A stretch of 64,000 bases of DNA from Rhodobacter sp. (lineage in GTDB: Bacteria; Pseudomonadota; Alphaproteobacteria; Rhodobacterales; Rhodobacteraceae): the NCBI GenBank assembly GCA_030065095.1, contig JASJDP010000008.1, positions 219,034 through 283,033 of the forward strand, written 5' to 3'. Each line of letters begins with the position of its first letter. Positions within the stretch are counted from its first letter, which is position 1. Of the stretch, positions 7,811 to 16,341 are shown piece by piece. The position numbers were made by a program, and so were the translations under genes. Below the pieces are notes generated by a model that saw nothing but the letters and a program-made list of their open reading frames with translations, was not told where the DNA came from and did no database searches.

Positions 7811-8895
7811 GTGCCTTGCGTGGTCCGGAAACCGCCCGGCAGGCTGACCTCGAGTATCTCGATATCGTCCGAAGGTGCGGCATACCTTGTCGCCATGCCC
7901 GGCGGGATGACGAAGGCATCGCCGGGTTCCAGCGCGTGTGGCTCGCGATCTTCGCCTTCGAGGATCATTGTACCCGACATGACGAAGCTGAACAGGATGT
8001 CGGCATCGTGGCGGCAAAACACCGGTGTCCCGTCCGCACGGCGGACGACATGAACGCCGGCAATACCTTGAGTATTGTTGGAAATCGTCGTGTCGCGGCT
8101 TTCGAAGCCGGGCAGCCGGTGTGGCACCCACGGGGTGTCACTCGCCTTGAAGTGGACGAAGCGCTGGCCCTGAAAACGGCGGCCGGGATTCTGCGGGCCG
8201 TTCGGCAGCTCCATCTCATGGTCGATGGTTGTGACGTGTTCGGCAGGCACGCCGATTTCGATCACCTCGATGTTGTCGGAGGCATAGAGCACCCGGTGGC
8301 GGATTTCGGGCGGCTGGATCACGCAGTTCCCCGCATGCAGCCGGAACGGCGGCCCTTGATCTTCGTAGACCAGATCGACCCAGCCGCGGTAGCAGAAGAT
8401 CAGTTGGAACCCGACCGTGTGGTAATGCACCATATCCGGCACCGGGCCCCCGTCGGGTATGCGGATATGGCTGGCGATGATCGAGCCGCCCAGTCGGTCG
8501 GGGATCAGATCGCGGTAATGCATCCCGGCACGTCCGATGATCCACGGCGCCTGGTCGGCAAGGCGGCGCACGATGAAGCTATGGATCGTGGGCGGGACGA
8601 CAAGCGGCGGGTTCAGGGCGGCGATTTCGATGCGGCTGCCGTTCGGGGCGGTGAGTTCCCGCGCGCCACCGGCGAAGCTGTCGGGATTCTCGGTGCGGAT
8701 GCGGAGCGTGCCGGGCGGGTCGGGGGCGCCCTTTTCCACGCGAATCCGCAGCCCATGGCCCGAAAATACCGCGACCTGCGGGTCGTCGGCGGGATAGATC
8801 ATGTCCAACCGCATGCCCAGCGTCTTGGTGAAGAACGGAATGTCGTCGCGCAGGTCCTGCGTCGGCAGTCTGATTTCGGCTTCGGTCCTGGGCAT
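7807..8895 (-). CDS. VOC (glyoxalase-like) domain fused to two cupin domains
   Basis: A protein of 362 residues. Residues 1-105 resemble a vicinal-oxygen-chelate domain (PTQDLRDDIPFFTKTLGMRLDMIYPADDP). Residues 130-235 form one cupin with metal-ligand-like HYHTVGFQLIFCYRG and PPEIRHRV. Residues 260-362 form a second cupin ending in EPGDAFVIPPGMATRYA. It may bind or isomerise a small sugar-acid-like ligand or act as a dioxygenase; the function is unknown. It is convergent with the sugar-acid operon and divergent from the next gene. The fusion of all three domains is unusual. Its stop codon is provided by the end of the palindromic element. Confidence 0.7.
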   Translation of the reverse strand: MPRTEAEIRLPTQDLRDDIPFFTKTLGMRLDMIYPADDPQVAVFSGHGLRIRVEKGAPDPPGTLRIRTENPDSFAGGARELTAPNGSRIEIAALNPPLVVPPTIHSFIVRRLADQAPWIIGRAGMHYRDLIPDRLGGSIIASHIRIPDGGPVPDMVHYHTVGFQLIFCYRGWVDLVYEDQGPPFRLHAGNCVIQPPEIRHRVLYASDNIEVIEIGVPAEHVTTIDHEMELPNGPQNPGRRFQGQRFVHFKASDTPWVPHRLPGFESRDTTISNNTQGIAGVHVVRRADGTPVFCRHDADILFSFVMSGTMILEGEDREPHALEPGDAFVIPPGMATRYAAPSDDIEILEVSLPGGFRTTQGT

Positions 8896-9023
8896 CTGTC
8901 TTTCGGGGCTGATCGTACCGGCAGGCTATGGGAAGACGGCTGCCTTGCGCAACGGCGGCGTGATCTTGCGCTGATCGGCGGATTGCCCCACTAACGCGCA
9001 AAGCACTCGACGGACTTGCCCTT

Positions 9024-10136
9024 GTGACTGAACACTCCGCCTCTGCCGGGCTGCGCGTCGCGGTTTTAGACGACGTGTTCCGATGCGTCGAAAACGGCAC
9101 CGGGCCGCATCCGGACAACTTGCTATGGCTCGATGCGGTGCTGGAACCGGCGATCCGTGCGGTTGGCGGCAGTCGGATAAGGGTCTCCAGCCACGACTTT
9201 GCCCAAAGGCGCGTCGATGTGGCACGGGTGATCGCCGCCTGCGGGCTGACAGCCGGACTGGGCGCGTGGGCGCACCTGCAGGAGATGGACGACACATCGG
9301 TGATCGGGCCGTGGCTGCGATCCTACCTGGGTGATATCGACACCGTCGTCGGGTTCGAACTGCCGAACGTTTTATTCGATGCACTGGTGGGCACGGATCT
9401 GACCGTGATCGATCTGAGTTTCAGCCCGGTCCGGTTCCTGAGCGATCTGTGCCTCGATGTGCGGTGCAACGACCCGGGCCTTGCCGAGCATCTGCAGGCG
9501 ATCGCAATTCCCGAAGACGAGGTGCTGGGCGAAGTCGCGCAGATTGCGGGAACCGTGCGTCGGAAATTCAACGATGTCAGAGCGGCAGGCGCGCTTGGAA
9601 AGGCGGGTGTTCTGCTGGGGCAGACGCCGGTCGATGCTTCGCTGATCGAAAACGGGCGCGTTGTTGGCCTATCGGACTATACCGAACGGATTCTGGCCTG
9701 GGCCGAGCCGTTCGACACGGTGATCCTGAAGCCGCACCCTTATAACCCGAAGGGTCTGAACGTGCCGGATCTGCGCCGGTCCGGAAAACGGCTGGTTCGC
9801 ACCGGCACCAGCCCGTATCAGCTGTTTTGCTATGAAAATGTGGTCGGGGCGGTGGCCGTGTCGTCGGGGACCCTGACGGAAGCCGAGTGGTTCGGGGTCG
9901 AGGCCTCCGGGTTTTTGACGCCGCCGCGGGCGCGGCATGCTGTGCGCCCGGTCGAGCGGGTGTCCTCGGCGTTCTTCACCGCGCCGTTCTGGCGGGCTTG
10001 GCGGGACGGGTTGGATCCGCTGTCCGAACCACGGCGCCTGCCCAGCCTGCGGGCGCAGATCAGGTGGGACTGGGGCTTCGACAGAAGCTTTCCCAATCCG
10101 AAATTCCGCCGGATCTGGCGGTTTCCGGGGTTTTGA
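9024..10136 (+). CDS. Conserved protein of unknown function (glycosyltransferase GT-B/capsule-synthesis-like features)
   Basis: A protein of 370 residues with a GTG start (MTEHSASAGLRVAVLDD). I do not recognise the family with confidence. The C-terminal half has KPHPYNPKGLN (about 237-247) followed by VAVSSGTLTEAEWFG, which resembles the donor-site region of capsule polysaccharide synthase and polysialyltransferase-like GT-B proteins. No signal peptide or membrane segment is seen. It stands alone, 128 bp from the divergent cupin gene and facing glpR, so context does not assign a pathway. The best guess is a glycosyltransferase-like enzyme. Confidence 0.5.
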   Translation: MTEHSASAGLRVAVLDDVFRCVENGTGPHPDNLLWLDAVLEPAIRAVGGSRIRVSSHDFAQRRVDVARVIAACGLTAGLGAWAHLQEMDDTSVIGPWLRSYLGDIDTVVGFELPNVLFDALVGTDLTVIDLSFSPVRFLSDLCLDVRCNDPGLAEHLQAIAIPEDEVLGEVAQIAGTVRRKFNDVRAAGALGKAGVLLGQTPVDASLIENGRVVGLSDYTERILAWAEPFDTVILKPHPYNPKGLNVPDLRRSGKRLVRTGTSPYQLFCYENVVGAVAVSSGTLTEAEWFGVEASGFLTPPRARHAVRPVERVSSAFFTAPFWRAWRDGLDPLSEPRRLPSLRAQIRWDWGFDRSFPNPKFRRIWRFPGF

Positions 10137-10141
10137 AGGGC

Positions 10142-10909
10142 TCAGACCGGTGCGCAGATTTCCACATCGGTTTGCCAGGCCGCGCAGCGCTCGGCGGTCT
10201 CGGGGGGCATTGCGCGATCGGTGAAGACCCGGTCGATCTGTTCGAGCGACGCAATACGCGCCGGTGCAGCGCGCTGGAACTTCGAATGGTCGGCGACCAG
10301 AAAGACCTGCCGTGCCTGGGTGATGATGGTCTGGCTGACAGCAATTTCCTGCAGGTCGTAGTCCAACAGATCCCCGGTCCGGTCGAGCGCCGAGCAGCCG
10401 ATCACGGCCACGTCGACCTTGAACTGCCCGACCGCGCGCTGCGCCAGGGGGCCGACAAGCCCGCCGTCGCTGCGCCGCAGGGTGCCGCCGGCAACAATGA
10501 TCTCGCATGCGGGGTTGCCCGCCAGCACGTTGGCCACATTCAGGTTGTTGGTAACCGCCAGCAGGGGGCTGTGGGTCACAAGCGCCTGTGCGACGGCCTC
10601 GGTCGTGGTGCCGATATTGAGGAAAACAGAGGCGCCGGGCGGGATCTTGGCCACGCATGCCTTTGCGATCGCGCGCTTCTCCGGAGCATTCAGGCGGCGG
10701 CGCTCTTCGTACCCGATGTTGCGCAGGCCGGCCCGCAACACCGCGCCGCCATGGACCCGCTCCAACTCTCCGGCGTCGGCGAGCCCGCCGAGATCGCGCC
10801 GGATGGTCTGCAGGCTGACACCGAACCGGTCTGCCAACGCCTCGACCGAGACCTGACCGGACTGGCGGGCGAGATCGAGGATTTCCGTCTGCCGAAGGGT
10901 CTGCGCCAT
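10142..10909 (-). CDS. glpR: DeoR family transcriptional repressor, probable GlpR
   Basis: A protein of 255 residues starting at the ATG at 10909, preceded by a strong GAAAGGAGG. The N-terminal winged helix shows VSVEALADRFGVSLQTIRRDL (residues 20-40) and the DeoR/GlpR hallmark RVHGGAV. The C-terminal sugar-phosphate-sensing domain has NIGTTTEAVA and VADHSKF. GlpR represses glycerol-3-phosphate catabolism and is released by glycerol-3-phosphate. It is divergent from glpD with a 159 bp shared promoter region, which supports the assignment and suggests autoregulation. Confidence 0.85.
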   Translation of the reverse strand: MAQTLRQTEILDLARQSGQVSVEALADRFGVSLQTIRRDLGGLADAGELERVHGGAVLRAGLRNIGYEERRRLNAPEKRAIAKACVAKIPPGASVFLNIGTTTEAVAQALVTHSPLLAVTNNLNVANVLAGNPACEIIVAGGTLRRSDGGLVGPLAQRAVGQFKVDVAVIGCSALDRTGDLLDYDLQEIAVSQTIITQARQVFLVADHSKFQRAAPARIASLEQIDRVFTDRAMPPETAERCAAWQTDVEICAPV

Positions 10910-10939
10910 CTGGGCCTCCTTTCCCGCAAGTATTTTCGG

Positions 10940-10988
10940 TTTTGAGCGATTTGCAAGAGTCCGCGTGTATTCCGCGTCCGATTTTGAG
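10940..10988. promoter_or_regulatory. Candidate GlpR operator: TTTTGAG direct repeats
   Basis: In the divergent glpR-glpD region the heptamer TTTTGAG occurs at 10940-10946 and 10982-10988, exactly 42 bp apart, about four turns of B-DNA. Both lie within 130 bp of the two start codons. Same-face spacing fits two sites for a DeoR-type repressor. The binding assignment is inferred. Confidence 0.4.
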
Positions 10989-11068
10989 AATAACGCGCAA
11001 ATTCGCGCTTCTGTGCGCACGCTGTTTCCGGTATGGTTCACGGCGAATTTCATAAAGGGAGTCGGCGG

Positions 11069-12685
11069 ATGCCGGAGCGGATGGACCAGACGGTGGATCT
11101 TTTTGTCATCGGCGGCGGGATCAACGGGTGCGGGATTGCCCGGGACGCCGCAGGGCGCGGTCTGTCCGTCGCCCTGGCCGAAAAGGGCGATCTGGCGTCG
11201 GCGACCTCGTCGGCCTCGACCAAGCTGTTTCATGGTGGCTTGCGCTATCTGGAGTATCTGGAGGTGCGGCTTGTGCGCGAGGCGCTGATCGAGCGCGAGG
11301 TCCTGCTGCGGGCGATGCCGCATATTTCCTGGCCGATGCGGTTCGTGCTGCCGTACCACAGGGATCAGCGGTTCGAATCGGACACCCCGACGTCGCGGAT
11401 CCTCAGCCTGGTGATGCCGTGGATGAAGGGCCGCCGTCCGGCCTGGCTGATCCGGCTCGGGCTGTTTCTGTACGACCATCTGGGCGGGCGCAAGATCCTG
11501 CCGGCGACGAGGACGCTGGATCTGACCAGGGACGCGGCGGGAACTCCGCTACAGGACCGGTTCCGTAAGGCCTATGAGTATTCCGATTGCTGGGTCGAGG
11601 ACTCGCGGCTGGTGGTGCTGAACGCCCGCGACGCCGAAGCCCGTGGTGCACACATTCTGACGCGGACGAAGGTGATGTCGGCCGAGGTTGCCGCGGGGCT
11701 TTGGACGGTCACGCTGGAGGATCAGGAGACCGGCGCGCAGTGGCAGCAAAACGCACGCATGCTGGTCAATGCCGGGGGTCCCTGGGTCGAGGAGGTGATC
11801 CGCGGAACGCTGCGGATCAATTCCGGCGAGGGCGTGCGGCTGGTGCGCGGCAGCCATATCGTGACCCGCAAGCTTTTCGACCATGACAAATGCTATTTTT
11901 TCCAGGGAGAGGATGGCCGCATCTGCTTTGCCATCCCGTATGAGACCGACTTCACCCTGATCGGCACCACAGATGCCGAACATCCCGACGCATCAAGCAA
12001 GCCGGAATGCACGCCGGAGGAGGCCGACTATCTCCTGCGCTTCGTGTCGTCCTACTTTAAAGAACCGGTGACCAGGGACGATATCGTCTGGACCTATTCC
12101 GGCGTGCGGCCGCTTTACGATGACGGGGCATCCTCGGCCACGGCGGCCACGCGGGATTACGTCCTGAAGGTCGACGACAGTGCAGGCGCACCCTTGCTCA
12201 ATGTCTTCGGCGGCAAGATCACCACCTACCGGAGACTGGCCGAGCACGCGCTGGCCAAGATCGTGCCGGTCTTCCCGGGCATATCGGGTGATTGGACGGC
12301 GAACGCCTCCTTGCCCGGAGGGGATGTCCCGGTGGACGGCGTGGGCGATGCGATCGCGGGTCTTTGCTCGGACTACCCGTTTCTTGACGAACGCTGGGCC
12401 AAACGGCTTTTCCGCGCCTATGGCACGGACGCACGGGCAATGCTGGGCGATGCCGGCCGCGGCGAAGATCTGGGCCTGGATTTCGGAGCGTCATTGACCG
12501 AGCGCGAGGTGCGTTGGCTGATCGAGCATGAATTCGCACGCACTGCTGCCGATGTGCTTTGGCGGCGGTCGAAACTGGGGCTTCGGATGTCTCCCGAACA
12601 GACCGAGACGCTGGACGCCTGGATGGCGGAAGCCGCCGGATCCACGGATGAAGATGCCGGAGATCTGGCTGCGGGTGCGGGTTAG
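11069..12685 (+). CDS. glpD: Aerobic glycerol-3-phosphate dehydrogenase
   Basis: A protein of 538 residues starting at the ATG at 11069, preceded by AAGGGAG; an in-frame ATG at 11033 lacks a comparable ribosome site. The N-terminal FAD-binding motif is LFVIGGGINGCGIARDAAGRG. Further GlpD features are SASTKLFHGGLRYLEYLEVRLVREAL and a C-terminal domain with REVRWLIEHEFARTAADVLWRR. The enzyme oxidises glycerol-3-phosphate to dihydroxyacetone phosphate and passes electrons to quinone at the inner membrane. Divergent glpR is its likely repressor. No glpF, glpK or ABC-type glycerol genes are adjacent. Confidence 0.95.
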   Translation: MPERMDQTVDLFVIGGGINGCGIARDAAGRGLSVALAEKGDLASATSSASTKLFHGGLRYLEYLEVRLVREALIEREVLLRAMPHISWPMRFVLPYHRDQRFESDTPTSRILSLVMPWMKGRRPAWLIRLGLFLYDHLGGRKILPATRTLDLTRDAAGTPLQDRFRKAYEYSDCWVEDSRLVVLNARDAEARGAHILTRTKVMSAEVAAGLWTVTLEDQETGAQWQQNARMLVNAGGPWVEEVIRGTLRINSGEGVRLVRGSHIVTRKLFDHDKCYFFQGEDGRICFAIPYETDFTLIGTTDAEHPDASSKPECTPEEADYLLRFVSSYFKEPVTRDDIVWTYSGVRPLYDDGASSATAATRDYVLKVDDSAGAPLLNVFGGKITTYRRLAEHALAKIVPVFPGISGDWTANASLPGGDVPVDGVGDAIAGLCSDYPFLDERWAKRLFRAYGTDARAMLGDAGRGEDLGLDFGASLTEREVRWLIEHEFARTAADVLWRRSKLGLRMSPEQTETLDAWMAEAAGSTDEDAGDLAAGAG

Positions 12686-12700
12686 CACATCATGGCCGCC

Positions 12701-13981
12701 TCACGCGGCCGCCACGGCCTGCGCCGCGGCCGCCAAGGCGGCATCCGTCTGTGCGAGATCGGCGTCGGTGACCGCGAGGCACGGATAGAGCTTGCCGGGC
12801 GATTTGAAGATGCCGTGGGTGCGGAGAACCTTGTTGAAGAGGTCGTTCTTCGCGGAGTCGGCGGCCAGCCAACTGCGGTAGTCGCGCACCTCGTGATCGC
12901 AGAAAACCACGTCAAAGAGCGTCGCGTCCCCGACGATGCGGTGGGAAATGCCCTGCGCGTTCAGGTGCCGGCCGATCATGGTCTGGATCGTCCTGCCGAT
13001 GTCCCGAAGGCGCGCGTATTGTCCGTCGCGGCGCAGGATTTCCATCGTCTTGAGGCCGGCGACGGCGGCCACGGGATTGCCCGACAGCGTGCCGAGCTGC
13101 ATCAGCCACTTGTCCGCGCCGACCGCGGACTTGTCGAAATGCGCCATGATCTCGGTTGACGCGGCGATGGCCGCCAGCGGGAAGCCGCCGCCGATGATCT
13201 TGCCCAGCGTCGCGATGTCGGGGGCAACGCCGTAAAGTTCCTGCGCCCCGCCGTAGGCGAAGCGGAAGCCGGTGACGATCTCGTCGAAAATCAGAAGGAC
13301 ACCGTGTCTGGTGCATTCGTCGCGCAGCGCCTGCAGAAAGCCGGGCGCGGGCGGCACCACGCGCTGCAGGGGTTCGACGATGATGGCGGCGATCTGGCCA
13401 TCGTATTCGGTCAGCAGCGAGCGGACGGTTTCGATGTCGTTGAACGGGGCGATCAGCATCTCGGCCTGGACCGAGGCGGGGATGCCGGCGCTGTCGGGGA
13501 CGGCCTGCGGGAAATTGACATGGCGCGTGGGGGCAAGGGACATCTGCGCCTCGGCGCACATGCCGTGATAGCCGCCTTCGAATTTCAGGATCTTGTCCCG
13601 GCCGGTGGCGGCGCGGGCCAGGCGCATGGCGTACATGTCGGCCTCGCCGCCCGACGAGACATAGCGGACCTGGTCTGCGCAGGGAACGGCGCGGCTGATC
13701 TCCTCGGCCAGTTCGACGCCGCGGGCGTTGTTGGCGAAAAAGGTCATGCCCTTGGGAAGCTGTTCGAACACGGCCTCCAGGACCTCCGGGTGGCCGTGGC
13801 CGACCAGCATCGGGCCCGAACCGATCAGGTAATCGACATATTCGTTCCCGTCTTCGTCCCAGACACGGGCGCCCTTGCCTTCGCGGATCATGATGCCGGG
13901 ATCGAAATTACCGAAGCCGCCGGCGGGCAGCACTTGGTGCGCGCGTTCAATCCAGTCGGCTTGCGCGTTCAGTTTCAGCAT
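12701..13981 (-). CDS. Class-III PLP aminotransferase, glutamate-1-semialdehyde aminomutase-like
   Basis: A protein of 426 residues of the GSAM/omega-aminotransferase fold. The PLP lysine is K261 in DIATLGKIIGGGFPLAA and the cofactor aspartate is D233 in IFDEIVTGFR. The N-terminus LPAGGFGNFDPGIMIREGKGARVWD is typical of GSAM-like catabolic aminotransferases. It is the last gene of the leftward operon that contains three enolase-superfamily enzymes, with a 107 bp gap. The genuine haem-pathway HemL is normally not in such a context, so a role as an amino acid or amine transaminase is more likely. It may act on the amino acid left after demethylation of a betaine; that is inference. Confidence 0.8.
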   Translation of the reverse strand: MLKLNAQADWIERAHQVLPAGGFGNFDPGIMIREGKGARVWDEDGNEYVDYLIGSGPMLVGHGHPEVLEAVFEQLPKGMTFFANNARGVELAEEISRAVPCADQVRYVSSGGEADMYAMRLARAATGRDKILKFEGGYHGMCAEAQMSLAPTRHVNFPQAVPDSAGIPASVQAEMLIAPFNDIETVRSLLTEYDGQIAAIIVEPLQRVVPPAPGFLQALRDECTRHGVLLIFDEIVTGFRFAYGGAQELYGVAPDIATLGKIIGGGFPLAAIAASTEIMAHFDKSAVGADKWLMQLGTLSGNPVAAVAGLKTMEILRRDGQYARLRDIGRTIQTMIGRHLNAQGISHRIVGDATLFDVVFCDHEVRDYRSWLAADSAKNDLFNKVLRTHGIFKSPGKLYPCLAVTDADLAQTDAALAAAAQAVAAA

Positions 13982-14088
13982 GGGTCGGGTCCTTTCGGTT
14001 TCGGGTCGGCCGATGCCGATCCAACGGGGCGAGGCGGTCGGCCCCTTCGCGCTCTCGCGGAGTGTATCCGGCCGGATGAAGGGGCGCT

Positions 14089-15228
14089 TCAGTCATAGAT
14101 TTCGTCAGGGGGGCCGAGCAAGCCGAAGTCGGGGGTTATGCCGAGACCGGGTCCGTCGGGCGGAGCGATGCGGCCGTTTTCGCGGGCAGGAGCGTCGGGC
14201 GCGAGGCGGGGCGCCACATAGCCTGCGAGATCGCAGGTATTGAGCAGAAATCCCGGGTCCGTAGCGGCAGCGAGATGCAGGCCGGCAGCGGTGACGATGT
14301 CGGACCCCCACGTGCATTCGACACACATTTTCGCGCCGAGATGGCCGTAAAGATCACGGGCCCGGCGGGCGGCCGAAAGGCCGCCGAATTTGCTGAGCTT
14401 CAGCGCATAGGCGTCGAGAATGCCCAGGCGGTGGGCCTGCAGCAGGGTGGCGGTGTCGTGCACAAGCTCGTCGAGCTTGATCGGCAGACCTGTGGCGATG
14501 CGCACGGCAGCGCAGTCGTCGAGGGTGGGGCAGGGCTGTTCCAGCATCACGTCGAGGTGCCGCACGGCCCGGCCGACGCGGGTGGCGGTCAGCCGGTCGG
14601 CGCCGCAGTTCCAGTCGCCATAGACCAGCGGGCCGGGGCCGACGGCCTCGCGCACCTTCGCCAGGCGTTCCACGTCGGCCTGCCAGTCGTCATCGGCGCC
14701 GAGTTTCGCCTGGAACTGGGTGATGCCCTTCGCCTGTGCCTCGCGGGCGATGCGGGCCATCTCGTCAGGGTCGACGCAGGTGATCGAATGATAAAGCGGC
14801 AGGTCGGCCTGCCGCCGGCCGCCGAGGAGCGCGTGAAGCGGCAGGTTTGCCGCCTGGCCCGTAAGGTCCCACAACGCGAGGTCGATCGGCGATTTGGCGT
14901 AGGCGTGGCCGGGCAGGTAGGCGTCGAGTTTCGCCATCAGCCGCTCGGGGCCGACCGGGTCGGCGCCGAGGATGACCGGGGCCATTTCCGCGATGGCGGG
15001 GGCAACGCCGCCGGCATAGGCGGGCAGGTAGTGGGGGATCGGGCAGACCTCTCCCCAGCCGGTTGCGCCGGTATCGGTGTCGAGGGCGAGCACGACGGTC
15101 TCGACCGTTGCGCAGGTCTTGCCTGCGGCCATGTGATAGGGGACGTGGCTGGTAAGCGGCATGTGCCAAAGGCGGATACGGGTAACCCGGGTGTCCTGTA
15201 CGCCAATGGGGGCGGGCGCGTCTTTCAT
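14089..15228 (-). CDS. Enolase superfamily (mandelate racemase/muconate lactonizing type) enzyme 1
   Basis: A protein of 379 residues. The TIM-barrel catalytic residues of the MLE type are visible: K175 (QAK), metal ligands D205, E230 and D253 or E254 (KLDE), and K277 (ALKLSKFGG). Lysines on both faces permit 1,1-proton transfer, as in amino acid and betaine epimerases. The C-terminal pattern GPGLGITPDFGLLGPP is shared with hydroxyproline-betaine 2-epimerase-type proteins as I recall them. It is the most divergent of the three tandem paralogues and lies 3 bp from the next one. The substrate is unknown; the context favours a quaternary ammonium or related osmolyte. Confidence 0.8.
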   Translation of the reverse strand: MKDAPAPIGVQDTRVTRIRLWHMPLTSHVPYHMAAGKTCATVETVVLALDTDTGATGWGEVCPIPHYLPAYAGGVAPAIAEMAPVILGADPVGPERLMAKLDAYLPGHAYAKSPIDLALWDLTGQAANLPLHALLGGRRQADLPLYHSITCVDPDEMARIAREAQAKGITQFQAKLGADDDWQADVERLAKVREAVGPGPLVYGDWNCGADRLTATRVGRAVRHLDVMLEQPCPTLDDCAAVRIATGLPIKLDELVHDTATLLQAHRLGILDAYALKLSKFGGLSAARRARDLYGHLGAKMCVECTWGSDIVTAAGLHLAAATDPGFLLNTCDLAGYVAPRLAPDAPARENGRIAPPDGPGLGITPDFGLLGPPDEIYD

Positions 15229-15231
15229 CTG

Positions 15232-16341
15232 TCACATCTCGTAAACGGCGACCGGCGGGCCAATGGCGTCGTCGTCGGGGTGGAGGCCGAGGCCGGGAGC
15301 TTCGGGAAGATGCAGGTGGCCGTCTGCGTTGCGGGGGCCGCGTCCCGGGGCGATGTCGGCGGTCAGCATGTCCTGGCAGGCCCAGACCCCCAGAAGATTG
15401 TGATCGGGGATGGTGGCGGCGAGGTGCAGCGCTTCGGCGTCGGCCAGCACCGTCCCGCCGGTGGCCATGACGAACATGTCGATCCCGTGCGCCAGCGCGA
15501 TGTCGCGCATCCGAGCGGCCCTGGTCAGACCGCCCACGCGGTTGAGCTTGATGCCGAAGACTTCCGCCAGGCCGTCGCGGGCGATGCGCGCGGCGTCCTG
15601 CAGGGTGACAAGGCTTTCATCGATGCTGACGGGGGCGGCATGCAGCTGCCGGATCGCGGCGATGTCGTCGAGCGTTTCGCCGGGCTGCTCGAACATGACG
15701 CCAAGGTCTTCGGTGGCCTTCATGACGCGGATCGCCTGCTGCCGGGTCCAGGCGCGGTTGACGTCGTAGAGGATGCGCTCGCCCGGCGGACGGTGGGCCT
15801 CGACATCCCGGATACGGGCGATGTCTCGTTCGGGATCGCCGCCGATCTTGACCGAATGCACCACGTAGCCGCGGGACCGATAACGGTCGAGGACCTCGCG
15901 GGTTTCGTCGACGGTCTTGGCGCCGACCGAACTGGCGATCGGCGCGGGCCTGCGGCTGGCGCCGCCCATCAGGTCGGCGATGGGCAGGTCCGCGGCCTGA
16001 CCGGCGATGTCCCAACAGGCCATGTCGATGGGGGCCTTGGCGTAGAGATGGCCGGGCAGCGCCAGATCCATAGCCCGCTCGATCTCAAGAACCCGGCGCG
16101 GGTCAAGGCCGATGACGAACCGCGCCATGGTTTCGATCCCGGCCCGGATGCCAGGGCCATGGGCGGGGACGTAGGTATGGCCCCACGGCGTGCCCTCGCC
16201 CCATCCGGCGAGCCCGGCATCGGTGTCGATCCGGACGAAGGTGGCATCCAGGGTGCTGAACCTAAGCCGCCCGCCTGACAGCCAGTAGGGATGCTCCAGT
16301 TCCAGATCTTTGTGGAAGACGCTGATGCGGGTGATCTTCAT
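15232..16341 (-). CDS. Enolase superfamily (mandelate racemase/muconate lactonizing type) enzyme 2
   Basis: A protein of 369 residues. Catalytic K165 (SVKIGG), metal ligands D193, E218 and D241/E242, and K265 (GIKLNRVGG) are at exactly the same positions as in the third enolase of this operon. The start overlaps the preceding stop by 4 bp (16338-16341). The K/K arrangement indicates racemase, epimerase or cycloisomerase chemistry rather than the His-Asp dyad of mandelate racemase proper. The lid region GEGTPWGHTYVPAHGPG differs from the two neighbours, which suggests a different substrate. Confidence 0.8.
   Translation of the reverse strand: MKITRISVFHKDLELEHPYWLSGGRLRFSTLDATFVRIDTDAGLAGWGEGTPWGHTYVPAHGPGIRAGIETMARFVIGLDPRRVLEIERAMDLALPGHLYAKAPIDMACWDIAGQAADLPIADLMGGASRRPAPIASSVGAKTVDETREVLDRYRSRGYVVHSVKIGGDPERDIARIRDVEAHRPPGERILYDVNRAWTRQQAIRVMKATEDLGVMFEQPGETLDDIAAIRQLHAAPVSIDESLVTLQDAARIARDGLAEVFGIKLNRVGGLTRAARMRDIALAHGIDMFVMATGGTVLADAEALHLAATIPDHNLLGVWACQDMLTADIAPGRGPRNADGHLHLPEAPGLGLHPDDDAIGPPVAVYEM

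Noticed and set aside
7533..7847. Open frames of 80-100 codons inside the palindromic element that are similar between copies
   Set aside because: The shared protein pattern (SPPLRGGSAMARRPSALIP) follows from shared DNA. Copies differ by substitutions that do not favour synonymous sites, and the frames run into flanking genes.
14275..16278. A 667-codon open frame opposite the enolase genes
   Set aside because: It spans two coupled genes with clear catalytic residues on the other strand, and its translation is low-complexity.
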